Shown piece by piece: positions 1-6,425 of a DNA stretch of 11,612 nt (positions within the stretch are counted from its first letter, which is position 1; every line of letters begins with the position of its first letter). The position numbers and the translations under genes were made by a program. The notes below the pieces were generated by a model that was not told the DNA's origin, searched no databases, and was given only the letters and a program-made list of their open reading frames with translations. The stretch lies in the NCBI GenBank assembly GCA_934590505.1, contig CAKTPC010000063.1, forward strand, positions 1-11,612. The letters are read 5' to 3'. Source of the DNA: an uncultured Oscillospiraceae bacterium. Its GTDB lineage: Bacteria; Bacillota; Clostridia; Oscillospirales; Oscillospiraceae.

Positions 1-173
1 ACGACAGGCACGTCCCCGCAGTCGAGGAGATAATAAAGAACGCTCCGAAGCCCGCTCCGAAATTCATCATCGACCCCGCCGTCGACGATTTCTATAAGTT
101 CACGCGCGACAGCTTCAGCATGGTTGGTTATGAGTATTCCGACTTCAAGGGGATTATCCCCGTTGCGGTGTAA
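1..173 (+). CDS. thyA: Thymidylate synthase, C-terminal end (partial)
   Basis: This is the last 56 codons of a gene entering from the left edge, read in the frame starting at base 3 and ending at TAA 171-173. The translated end includes FIIDPAVDDFYKFT, then VGYEYSDFKG and the terminal IIPVAV. A closing PVAV preceded by a Y-x-x-x-x...I-P-(A/V)-V pattern is typical of the ThyA C-terminus, whose last residues close over the active site during conversion of dUMP and methylene-tetrahydrofolate to dTMP and dihydrofolate. Only the tail is visible, so the catalytic cysteine cannot be checked. The adjacent dihydrofolate reductase gene, starting 4 bases after the stop, strongly supports the call because thyA-dfrA is a common operon: the reductase regenerates the tetrahydrofolate that ThyA oxidises. 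Confidence 0.88.
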   Translation, partial: DRHVPAVEEIIKNAPKPAPKFIIDPAVDDFYKFTRDSFSMVGYEYSDFKGIIPVAV

Positions 174-177
174 GGCC

Positions 178-660
178 ATGGAAGCAATAGTTGCGGTATA
201 TTCAGACTGGGGCATCGGCAGCGGCGGGACACAGCCCGTTGTGCTCAAGGCCGACCGCGCCCACTTCAAAGATCTGACGAACGGCGCGGCAGTCATCGTC
301 GGTCGGAAAACGCTGAGCGATTTCCCCGGCGGCAGGCCGCTCAATGGGCGGCACAACATCGTCGTCACCCGGCAGGATATTGAAGTCCCCGACGCGCAGG
401 TCGCGCACAGCACCGAGGAGGCGCTTGCGCTGGCGGCGGAATATGAGCGCTGCCTTGTTATCGGCGGTGCGTCGGTGTACAGACAGTTCATGCCGTATCT
501 TGACACGGTACATGTCACGAAGATAGACCTCGCTCCGCAGTCCGACAGTTATTTTGAAAACCTCGATTCTTCCCCCGATTGGGAGCGGATCGACGAAGAG
601 CGCTGGCAAAGTGAGGGCAATATACGCTACTGCTTTGTCACATACAAACGGCGCGCATAA
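178..660 (+). CDS. dfrA: Dihydrofolate reductase
   Basis: A 160-residue protein, the usual length for bacterial DHFR, which reduces dihydrofolate to tetrahydrofolate with NADPH in the cytoplasm. Visible signatures: W11-G-I-G near the N-terminus, the substrate-binding acid D26 in LKADRAHF, AVIVGRKTL followed by RPLNGRHNIVVTR (cofactor and folate-binding arginines), CLVIGGASVYRQF (cofactor-binding glycines) and HVTKID. The C-terminus RYCFVTYKRRA resembles the closing strand of E. coli FolA. The ATG at 178 is chosen over an in-frame ATG at 124, because 124 lies inside thyA and only the product from 178 starts like a DHFR (MEAIVAVYSDWGIG). The ribosome site is weak (TAAGG overlapping the thyA stop), which suggests translational coupling. 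The tryptophan normally found in the L-P-W-x-L-P-x-D segment is valine here (QPVVLKAD). Confidence 0.93.
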   Translation: MEAIVAVYSDWGIGSGGTQPVVLKADRAHFKDLTNGAAVIVGRKTLSDFPGGRPLNGRHNIVVTRQDIEVPDAQVAHSTEEALALAAEYERCLVIGGASVYRQFMPYLDTVHVTKIDLAPQSDSYFENLDSSPDWERIDEERWQSEGNIRYCFVTYKRRA

Positions 661-665
661 TATTA

Positions 666-712
666 CACTGCCCCGGTTCTCATGGGTAATGGGAGCCGGG
701 GCGGTGGTTTTT
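666..712 (+). terminator. Intrinsic terminator of the thyA-dfrA operon
   Basis: A long GC-rich hairpin pairs 666-682 with 690-706 (17 base pairs including a few G-T pairs, 7-base loop), followed by GTTTTT at 707-712. It begins 5 bases after the dfrA stop. A minus-strand gene ends at 745, so the hairpin may also slow transcripts from that side, although the T-tract on that strand is poor. Confidence 0.88.
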
Positions 713-744
713 ACGTTTCTGATATGAAGTCCATATTTATCCGA

Positions 745-966
745 TCACTCTTGCGGCTTTCTCTGCCGGCGGAGCGCAGCGCGTTTTTTCTTCTCGGTAC
801 TGCTGAGCGCCATGCCGGCAAGGACGCCGAGTCTAATGCCGATGGCCATGCCCCAAAGCATCTGTCCGTGCACCTGCCCGATGGACATTCCGATGGCAAT
901 GCCGAAGAGCATATGGATGGTTGACAAGTTTGTAAGCGGAACTGAAGTATTGTCATTTACCCTCAT
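745..966 (-). CDS. Small glycine-zipper membrane protein
   Basis: A 73-residue protein with a short polar N-terminus (MRVNDNTSV), two hydrophobic stretches at about residues 17-32 and 36-56, and a very basic tail (EKKKRAALRRQRK). The hydrophobic part is built on glycines every fourth residue (FGIAIGMSIG, then WGMAIGIRLG and VLAGM), the pattern of glycine-zipper helices that pack tightly in membranes. Small proteins of this style are common in Firmicutes and mostly have no known role; I do not assign one. The ATG at 966 has no visible ribosome site, but a TAGTAT box ends 7 bases before it, so the message may be leaderless. An alternative is the in-frame ATG at 912, which begins the zipper but also lacks a ribosome site. 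It diverges from the gene at 1018 and converges on dfrA. Confidence 0.66.
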   Translation of the reverse strand: MRVNDNTSVPLTNLSTIHMLFGIAIGMSIGQVHGQMLWGMAIGIRLGVLAGMALSSTEKKKRAALRRQRKPQE

Positions 967-978
967 CGGATGTATACT
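950..978 (+). promoter_or_regulatory. Sigma-A promoter of the spermidine-synthase-like gene
   Basis: TTGTCA at 950-955 and TATACT at 973-978 with a 17-base spacer; transcription should start near 985. This rules out the in-frame ATG at 970 and supports translation from 1018. The -10 region is close to symmetrical, so on the opposite strand it reads TAGTAT just upstream of the glycine-zipper gene's ATG: one site may serve both directions. Confidence 0.7.
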
Positions 979-1017
979 AAACATATATATAACTATGCTG
1001 AAAGGTACCGTGCAGAC

Positions 1018-2619
1018 ATGGAAAACAAACTTATACGCAGCAAATGGTTTCTCTATCTGACAGAATTTTTCGCCGGAATGTCCGTCATGGCAGTCGAGCT
1101 CGGCGCGAGCAGGCTGATGGCGCCGTATTTCAGCTCGTCGCAGATAGTGTGGACGGTCATAATAGGCGTGATAATGATCGCTATGGCGCTCGGCAATATC
1201 TGGGGCGGCAGCATGGCGGACAAGAGCAAGTCCCCGGACAGGCTCTACCGCCGCGTCATCATAGCCGCGATATGGATCGCGCTCATCCCGTTCGCCGGGC
1301 GCTGGCTGATCGTCGGCATCTCCGGGCTGCTCGCGGCCTTCATCACGAAGAACTTTCTGGTCTGGGCGGCATTTGCGGCCTGCCTTGTGATATTCGCTTT
1401 TCCCTGCGTGCTGCTCGGCACGGTGACACCGTCGCTGACAAAGTTCACCGTCGATAATCTTGACGACACCGGCAAGACCGTCGGCCGCCTCAACGCGCTC
1501 AACACGATCGGCAGCATCATAGGCACCTTTGTCCCGACCTTTATCACAATCCCAGCCGTCGGCACTGCTGCCACGTTCCTCATCTTCTCCGGTGTTCTCG
1601 CCGCGATAGGCATCGCCTATTTCATCTTTGAGCGCCGCCACACGATCCCCGGCAGCATCGCCGTTGTGCTCATCATTGCGCTCTGCTTTGCTCTGCCGGG
1701 CTACAGCTTCGCTTTCTGGGAAAACGACCTTGCGCTTGAGGACGAATCGATATACAACTACCTGCAGGTGAAGGACGACGAGCACCAGACACTGCTGTCA
1801 ACAAATGTGCTGTTCGGCGTTCAGTCGGTGCAGATAAAGGACTCGGAGCTCACCGGGATGTACTATGACTACGCCCTCGCCGCCCCCTGCATGGCTGGTA
1901 TGGACGGCAACAATAACGAGGACCGCAGCGTCATGATCCTCGGCATGGGCTCGGGCACCTTTGCAAGCTACTGCGCTAGATACTTTCCCGGGACATCGGT
2001 CATGGGTGCGGAGATAGACAGCAAAATCGCCGACATCGCGTATGATTACTTTGGCCTGCCGGACTCCGTCGATGTCGCCGTCGCGGACGGGCGCGCATAC
2101 CTGACCGCGTCGGATGAAAAGTTCGACGTCATCATGGTCGATGCGTATCAGGACATCACTATTCCCTTTCAGCTTTCAAGCCGCGAATTCTTCACCGAGG
2201 TTTCAAACCACCTTAAGGCTGAGGGCGTCATGGTCGTGAACCTCAACATGACCTCACGCGAGAACGGCTCGATAAACGAGTACCTGTGCGACACGATGGC
2301 GAGCGTGTTCCCGCACGTCTACCTTGCCGACGTTGCGGGCAACACGAACACCGAGGTGTTCTGCACAAATTCCGACACTCTGCCCGAACGCTTTGCCGAG
2401 AGCCGCGCGGCGCTTGAAAACCCGCGCTATGCCGCAATGATGGACAAGGTTGCAGGTATTCTCACAGAGTACGAAGGCGGGGAGCATATCCTGAGCGACG
2501 ATAAGGCGCCTGTCGAAGTTCTCGGCATGCGGGTGCTTGATGAACTCATTGCGGATGAGCTTGACTATTACAGAGAATATTTCCGCTCCGGCAACATTGT
2601 CGGTCTGCTTGGGGCATAA
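1018..2619 (+). CDS. Membrane-anchored spermidine-synthase-like protein (fused transporter-like/SAM-fold)
   Basis: A 533-residue protein in two parts. Residues 1-235 hold about six to seven membrane helices, beginning FLYLTEFFAGMSVMAVELGASRLMAPYF, typical of the 'fused MFS/spermidine synthase' family. Residues 240-533 are cytoplasmic and have a Rossmann-type methyltransferase/aminopropyltransferase fold: ILGMGSGT (307-314, nucleotide loop), GAEID (330-334, acid that binds the ribose), ADGRAYL (356-362), then VDAYQDITIPFQLSSREFF (374-392). True SpeE enzymes have GGGDG and D-S-S/T-D-P at the first and last of these motifs. Here they are GMGSG and DAYQD, so polyamine synthesis should not be assumed; no polyamine gene is nearby. 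Start 1018 is chosen because the promoter's -10 lies at 973-978; AAAGG at 1001-1005 is a somewhat distant ribosome site. It stands alone, closed by the hairpin at 2625. Confidence 0.85.
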   Translation: MENKLIRSKWFLYLTEFFAGMSVMAVELGASRLMAPYFSSSQIVWTVIIGVIMIAMALGNIWGGSMADKSKSPDRLYRRVIIAAIWIALIPFAGRWLIVGISGLLAAFITKNFLVWAAFAACLVIFAFPCVLLGTVTPSLTKFTVDNLDDTGKTVGRLNALNTIGSIIGTFVPTFITIPAVGTAATFLIFSGVLAAIGIAYFIFERRHTIPGSIAVVLIIALCFALPGYSFAFWENDLALEDESIYNYLQVKDDEHQTLLSTNVLFGVQSVQIKDSELTGMYYDYALAAPCMAGMDGNNNEDRSVMILGMGSGTFASYCARYFPGTSVMGAEIDSKIADIAYDYFGLPDSVDVAVADGRAYLTASDEKFDVIMVDAYQDITIPFQLSSREFFTEVSNHLKAEGVMVVNLNMTSRENGSINEYLCDTMASVFPHVYLADVAGNTNTEVFCTNSDTLPERFAESRAALENPRYAAMMDKVAGILTEYEGGEHILSDDKAPVEVLGMRVLDELIADELDYYREYFRSGNIVGLLGA

Positions 2620-2624
2620 AGCCC

Positions 2625-2664
2625 AACGGCGCACTGCGTATTTTTGCAGTGCGCCGTTTTATTT
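2625..2664 (+). terminator. Intrinsic terminator between convergent genes
   Basis: A perfect 13-base-pair stem (2625-2637 with 2646-2658, 8-base loop) 5 bases after the stop of the spermidine-synthase-like gene, followed by TTTATTT. The right arm touches the stop codon of the convergent SpoIID-like gene (2659-2661). It may also work from that side, where the following sequence (GGGCTTTAT) is a weaker U-tract. Confidence 0.88.
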
Positions 2665-3711
2665 CACCAATTGCGTGCCGGGGTAATAGTGCGCAAGTAT
2701 CTCGCGGTAGTCCGCGCCGCTCTTTGCCATGGCGTTCGCGCCGTACTGACTCATGCCGACGCCGTGGCCGAAGCCCGTGACGGTAAAGAGGAAGCTGCTG
2801 CCTATATACTCCAAGGTAAAGGCCGTGGAGCGCAGAGAAAAGAGACTGCGCAGCTCCGTGCCGCTGAGCTTTTCCCCGCCGAGGATGACCGAGGCCACTC
2901 TGCCGCTTCCGTCGTGCGTGATCTCGCCGATCCACTCGCTCTCATCGCCGGTGAAGTCCGCGTCCGGGCGTGCATAGAGCACGGTATCGCGGAAGTCCAG
3001 AGCGCTCAGCTCAACGCTGCTTATGTAGTTTGGGACCTCCTCCGCTGTTTCGGGGCTGTCCACGCTCACCAGATACGGACGCGCGCTCCAGACAGCACCG
3101 CAGTCCTCAGTCGCCCCGGCGGAGGATGAGTGGAATGCCGCGAACACCGGCGCGCCGTCATAGCACAGGTACTCCCCCGCCGTGGCTTCGACGGCATCCC
3201 GTATCTTCTCAAGCTTTTCATCATAGCCGTCACCCCATGTCCGGTGAAGCATGTCCTCGCTGCTCCACGCCTGACAACAGGAATAGTCCGTGCAGACCTG
3301 CGCGGTATCGCCATGGCGTCCGGTCGAGGCACAGTAGAGCGCGTAGCTGCGCGCCGCGACGCTCTGCGCCTTCAGCGCTTCCGGTTCAAACGATGCAGGC
3401 ATTTCCGCCGCGACGACTCCGACTAGGTAGCTCTGCATGTCCATCTCCTGCACCTCATCGCCGTTCTTTACCGTCACCGTCGCAGGCGCCGGTGAGGGAG
3501 CCTCAGCAATTTCAGTAACCGGAACCTCCTCCGGCTTCGCCGTCTTTGTCGGCTCCGGTGAGGGGATCTGCACCCCGGCGCTTGCGGCGGCAGACTCGAT
3601 TTCGGTCTGAGCGTATGCGCTCTCCGCCGGTGCGGACATCCTGCACTGGATGAATGTCATGGCAAATGTCAGAAAAAACGCGGCATAAGCCGCAAGCAGC
3701 ACCTTCTTCAC
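2659..3711 (-). CDS. SpoIID/LytB-domain protein, predicted septal/spore peptidoglycan lytic transglycosylase
   Basis: A 350-residue protein with an N-terminal membrane anchor (about residues 4-22), a proline/alanine-rich linker (50-80) and a SpoIID domain (about 85-350). SpoIID cleaves stem-peptide-free glycan during engulfment of the forespore. The domain carries YLVGVVAAEMP with the catalytic-type glutamate E103, then FEPEALKAQSVAARSYAL, a His/Cys cluster (H133, C140, C145, C146) that resembles the zinc-binding segment of clostridial SpoIID, and GHGVGMSQYGA near the C-terminus. The GTG at 3711 is preferred over an ATG at 3786: GGGGGAA lies 6 bases upstream of it, and the 5' extension would cover AT-rich promoter-like DNA and put a charged stretch before the anchor. 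It is a single gene without spoIIQ beside it, so it could be a SpoIID paralogue rather than the classical spoIID. Confidence 0.87.
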   Translation of the reverse strand: MKKVLLAAYAAFFLTFAMTFIQCRMSAPAESAYAQTEIESAAASAGVQIPSPEPTKTAKPEEVPVTEIAEAPSPAPATVTVKNGDEVQEMDMQSYLVGVVAAEMPASFEPEALKAQSVAARSYALYCASTGRHGDTAQVCTDYSCCQAWSSEDMLHRTWGDGYDEKLEKIRDAVEATAGEYLCYDGAPVFAAFHSSSAGATEDCGAVWSARPYLVSVDSPETAEEVPNYISSVELSALDFRDTVLYARPDADFTGDESEWIGEITHDGSGRVASVILGGEKLSGTELRSLFSLRSTAFTLEYIGSSFLFTVTGFGHGVGMSQYGANAMAKSGADYREILAHYYPGTQLVK

Positions 3712-3737
3712 GCCGTGTTCCCCCGTTTCATCTTGAC

Positions 3738-3766
3738 TGAATATGGAAAAAAATATATAATATATT
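3738..3766 (-). promoter_or_regulatory. Possible sigma-E type promoter of the SpoIID-like gene
   Basis: On the minus strand AATATATT (3766-3759) and CATATTCA (3745-3738) are 13 bases apart. These resemble the -35 (CATATT) and -10 (CATACAAT) boxes of the mother-cell sporulation factor sigma-E, which controls spoIID in Bacillus subtilis. The match in the -10 is partial (CATA kept). A sigma-A reading (TTGCTG with a TATATT-like -10) is possible but its spacing is poor. Confidence 0.4.
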
Positions 3767-3779
3767 GGTTTCCAGCAAG

Positions 3780-3791
3780 CGGACATGTCCG
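3780..3791. repeat. 12-base perfect palindrome in a divergent intergenic region
   Basis: CGGACATGTCCG is perfectly self-complementary and sits between the divergent SpoIID-like gene and the membrane protein at 3838; GTCCGC recurs at 3799-3804 as a further half-copy. This could be an operator for a dimeric regulator. It is short, so chance is possible. Confidence 0.4.
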
Positions 3792-3837
3792 ATACCCCGT
3801 CCGCCTAATCTAATGTTATTGAAACGAGACATTGAAT

Positions 3838-4674
3838 ATGCAGAAAAAATCTTTGGAAATAACCTGCTACGTCGCAGGCGCCGGTGCGTTCGGCGTGTTC
3901 CTGCGATGGCTTCAGGATCAGCTTGCCTTCGATGAAAACGGGCTGTCGGAAAAGAGTGCCTTTAATTTTCTGGTCCCGCTGCTGATCCTCGCCTCGGCAT
4001 GGATGTTCACCCGATTCATAAACAAAATTCAGGATGACAAGTGCTACGTCCCGCGGGATTTCTGTGACGCGCTGTTTAACCCCGGCAAGCTCTTTGCTAT
4101 CGCCCGCTGGGCGATAGGGCTGCTGATGTGCCTCGGCTCCGTCGTCCTGCTTGTCACCTCGGAGACAGACGTCGACGCGGACTTCATCCGCATAATATGT
4201 CTGCTGGGCTTTCTGTCCGGGCTTGCGTTCCCGTTCGTCCTCGGCTCGGCAAACTACGATGAGTTCGCAAACGTCAAGTTCGTGCGCCTGTGCATGATGA
4301 TGCCGATTCTGCTCTTCGCGGCGTGGCTCATTCTCTGCTACAAGCAGAACTCGTACAACAGCGTTGTCTGGTCTTACGTGATAGAGATGGCGACGATCAT
4401 CGCCGCGCTGCTGGCGTTTTTCCGCATCGCGGGCTATGCCTTCTTCGCGCCGAACTGGCGCAAGTGTCTGCTGGCAATAATGATGGGTGCGGCAATGTGC
4501 ATTATGTCCCTCGCCGACGAACGCTATATTGGAATGCACATCATTATGCTCTCTGCAGCGCTGATGCTCATTCTTTATAACTGGATCCTTTTCAAGAATC
4601 TCCGCAAGAAGGTGAAGCGAAGCGAGGTCCAGGAAACGCCGACCGACGAAGGCGGCTTTGAACAGATACGATAA
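3838..4674 (+). CDS. Multi-pass membrane protein of unknown function
   Basis: A 278-residue protein that I do not recognise. Hydrophobic segments lie at about residues 9-23, 43-62, 88-107, 116-136, 151-168, 181-203, 209-226 and 232-253, giving seven or eight membrane helices. Between helices 2 and 3 is a polar loop, INKIQDDKCYVPRDF, and the C-terminal tail is charged (RKKVKRSEVQE...). No catalytic or transport motif stands out; the cysteines are scattered, not paired. The start is the ATG at 3838; an in-frame TTG two codons earlier is less likely. The ribosome site is weak (ACGAGAC). It diverges from the SpoIID-like gene and converges on putP, with its own strong terminator, so it is a single-gene unit. 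Sporulation-linked expression is possible given its neighbour but is only inference. Confidence 0.75.
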   Translation: MQKKSLEITCYVAGAGAFGVFLRWLQDQLAFDENGLSEKSAFNFLVPLLILASAWMFTRFINKIQDDKCYVPRDFCDALFNPGKLFAIARWAIGLLMCLGSVVLLVTSETDVDADFIRIICLLGFLSGLAFPFVLGSANYDEFANVKFVRLCMMMPILLFAAWLILCYKQNSYNSVVWSYVIEMATIIAALLAFFRIAGYAFFAPNWRKCLLAIMMGAAMCIMSLADERYIGMHIIMLSAALMLILYNWILFKNLRKKVKRSEVQETPTDEGGFEQIR

Positions 4675-4716
4675 CATAAAAATATTCCCTCACTTCGGTG
4701 AGGGAATATTTTTATG
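4675..4716. terminator. Bidirectional intrinsic terminator with UUCG loop
   Basis: A perfect 19-base-pair stem (4675-4693 with 4698-4716) capped by a TTCG tetraloop. The outer arms are A-rich on the left and T-rich on the right, so each strand ends in a run of U. It starts directly after the plus-strand gene's stop (4672-4674) and lies 10 bases from the stop of convergent putP, so it should terminate both. Confidence 0.94.
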
Positions 4717-4726
4717 CTATAAATGT

Positions 4727-6256
4727 TTACTTGCCGACGGACTCGAACTCCTCGACGATCTCCTTTTCGGGAGCGGGAGTCAGGAGGCTCACGACGACGA
4801 TGACGAGTGCGGAGATGACGAACGCGGGCAGCAGCTCATATATTGCGAAGATGCCGCCGAGAGGAGCGACGAGGTACTTCCAGACGAACACCATCACGCC
4901 GCCGACGATCATGCCGCTCATAGCGCCCCACTTGTTGCAGCGCTTCCAGAACAGGCTGAGCAGCATCACAGGACCAAAGGTCGCGCCGAAGCCTGCCCAC
5001 GCGAAGGAGACGACACGGAAGATGGAACTGTTGGGGTCGCTTGCGAAGATGACACCGAGAATCGCGACGCCGACAACAGTGACGCGGGCAATGGTCATGG
5101 TCTTTTTATCGGAAAGCTTGATGCCGAAAACATCGGTGAGGATATTGTGAGTCACACCGGAGGCTGCGGCGAGCAGCTGTGCGTCAGCGGTGGACATGGT
5201 AGCGGCAAGGATACCGGCAATGATGATGCCTGCGACGATTGCAGGGAACACTCCGTGGGTGGACAGAAGTGCCGCGGAGTTGACGATCATATTCTCCGCC
5301 TCGGCCTCGGTGCCGGGCATTGCAAGCGCGCCGGCCTTGGCCATGCTGTAGCCGATGATGCCGATGACGACGGCGACGCTCAGGGAGATAACGACCCAGA
5401 TGGTGCCGATGCGGCGGCTGATCTTGAGCTTGTTCTCGTCCTCAACTGCCATGAAGTGCAGCAGGATGTGGGGCATACCGAAGTAGCCGAGACCCCATGC
5501 CAGAGTGGAGGCGATCATGAATGGTGTGTACTTTCCAGTTTCGGAAGCGAATATGTTAGTGCTCGCGGTAAAGCTCAGGTAGCCGGGGATCTCTTTCGCG
5601 TTTGCGACAACGGTGTCCCAGCCGCCGGCAGTGTTGATGCCGAAAATGAGGATGATGACGAGCGCAGCGGTCATGACGATGCTCTGGATAAGGCTCGTGA
5701 CGGAGGCCGCCATGAAGCCGCCGGTCGCGCAGTAGGCGACGATGACAGCGGCGGAGATTATCATTGCAGTCATGTAGTCAAAGCCGAAAAGGCTGTTGAA
5801 GAGCTTGCCGCAGGCGGCAAAGCCGGAGGCGGTGTAGGGCACGAAGAACACAATGACGACGATCGCCCCGATAGTCTCGATGACCTTGGTGTTATCGCGG
5901 AAGCGCACGGCGAGAAAGTCAGGCACGGTGATTGCGTGGACCTTCGAGGAATACTGTCTGAGTCTCTTAGCGACGATGAGCCAGTTGAGATATGTACCCA
6001 GCGCCAGACCTATGGCCGTCCAGCCCGCTTCGGCCACGCCGCAGAAGAAGGCGAGACCGGGAACGCCCATCAGCAGGTACGCGCTCATATCGGAGGCCTC
6101 GGTGCTCATCGCGGTGACGATAGGGCCGAGCTTTCTGCCGCCGAGGTAGAAGTCCTCAGTCGTGGAATTCTTAGAATACATTATGCCTATCGCCAGCATA
6201 CCCAGCAGGTAGACAACGACGGAAATAAGAATGCAGATCGTTGATGTGTTGAACAT
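4727..6256 (-). CDS. putP: Sodium/proline symporter
   Basis: A 509-residue protein of the solute:sodium symporter family, close to the ~500 residues of PutP, which imports proline with Na+. About 13 membrane helices are visible. Signatures match PutP: DFYLGGRKLGP (35-45), STEASDMSAYLLMG (51-64) with D56 and S58 at the places of E. coli D55 and S57 (sodium and substrate sites), GLGYFGMPHILLHFMA (255-270), and ATMSTADAQLLAAAS (352-366) with S355 and T356 matching the sodium-binding S340/T341. The ATG at 6256 is chosen because AGGAG lies 9 bases upstream and the protein then begins just before helix 1; the longer reading to 6343 would cover the promoter. It diverges from a LysR gene, a common arrangement for a regulator and its target, but that link is inference. 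Related family members carry other solutes, so the substrate is probable rather than certain. Confidence 0.92.
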   Translation of the reverse strand: MFNTSTICILISVVVYLLGMLAIGIMYSKNSTTEDFYLGGRKLGPIVTAMSTEASDMSAYLLMGVPGLAFFCGVAEAGWTAIGLALGTYLNWLIVAKRLRQYSSKVHAITVPDFLAVRFRDNTKVIETIGAIVVIVFFVPYTASGFAACGKLFNSLFGFDYMTAMIISAAVIVAYCATGGFMAASVTSLIQSIVMTAALVIILIFGINTAGGWDTVVANAKEIPGYLSFTASTNIFASETGKYTPFMIASTLAWGLGYFGMPHILLHFMAVEDENKLKISRRIGTIWVVISLSVAVVIGIIGYSMAKAGALAMPGTEAEAENMIVNSAALLSTHGVFPAIVAGIIIAGILAATMSTADAQLLAAASGVTHNILTDVFGIKLSDKKTMTIARVTVVGVAILGVIFASDPNSSIFRVVSFAWAGFGATFGPVMLLSLFWKRCNKWGAMSGMIVGGVMVFVWKYLVAPLGGIFAIYELLPAFVISALVIVVVSLLTPAPEKEIVEEFESVGK

Positions 6257-6288
6257 GGCTTTTCTCTCCTCTTTCAAATACAAGTGGT

Positions 6289-6316
6289 ATTTTACTCTAA
6301 AGGAGTTTTTTAGCAA
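6289..6316 (-). promoter_or_regulatory. Sigma-A promoter of putP
   Basis: On the minus strand TTGCTA (6316-6311) and TAAAAT (6294-6289) are separated by 16 bases. Transcription should begin near 6283, giving a leader of about 26 bases that contains the AGGAG ribosome site (6270-6266). Confidence 0.7.
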
Positions 6317-6323
6317 GCGGCGC

Positions 6324-6360
6324 AGGAAAAAAACAGCTTGCAAACAAGCTGCTTTTTTCC
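6324..6360. repeat. Long inverted repeat in the putP-lysR intergenic region
   Basis: CAGCTTG (6334-6340) and CAAGCTG (6345-6351) form a 7-base-pair stem with a CAAA loop. The flanks AGGAAAAAA and TTTTTTCCT extend the pairing with a single mismatch each side of the core, giving a hairpin with U-runs on both strands. It has terminator shape, but the -35 box of the lysR promoter lies inside it, so an operator role is equally plausible. Confidence 0.7.
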
Positions 6361-6366
6361 TATAAT
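6338..6366 (+). promoter_or_regulatory. Sigma-A promoter of the lysR operon
   Basis: TTGCAA (6338-6343) and a consensus TATAAT (6361-6366) are 17 bases apart. A second TATAAT at 6376-6381 has only a T-run at the matching -35 place. The -35 overlaps the inverted repeat at 6324-6360. Confidence 0.72.
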
Positions 6367-6425
6367 ATAACTCGCTATAATGATGTTCATATCAAAATGA
6401 TTTTTTTTCATGTAGGAGCCTGACC

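Noticed and set aside
124..177. Earlier ATG (124) for dihydrofolate reductase
   Set aside because: It lies inside thyA; only the product from 178 matches the start of the DHFR family.
970..1017. Earlier ATG (970) for the spermidine-synthase-like gene
   Set aside because: The -10 box at 973-978 lies within this extension, so the ATG would not be in the transcript.
745..1785. A 346-codon minus-strand open frame running opposite the first half of the spermidine-synthase-like gene
   Set aside because: Only its last 73 codons look like a protein; the rest is charged, low-complexity antisense of a clear gene.
3805..4677. A 290-codon minus-strand open frame opposite the unknown membrane gene
   Set aside because: The product is Glu/Arg/His-rich with no domain, while the plus strand gives regular membrane helices and ends exactly at a terminator.
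4658..6244. A 528-codon plus-strand open frame opposite putP
   Set aside because: Its product is rich in Asp, Gly, His and Glu without any domain, as expected from the antisense of a GC-rich membrane protein gene.
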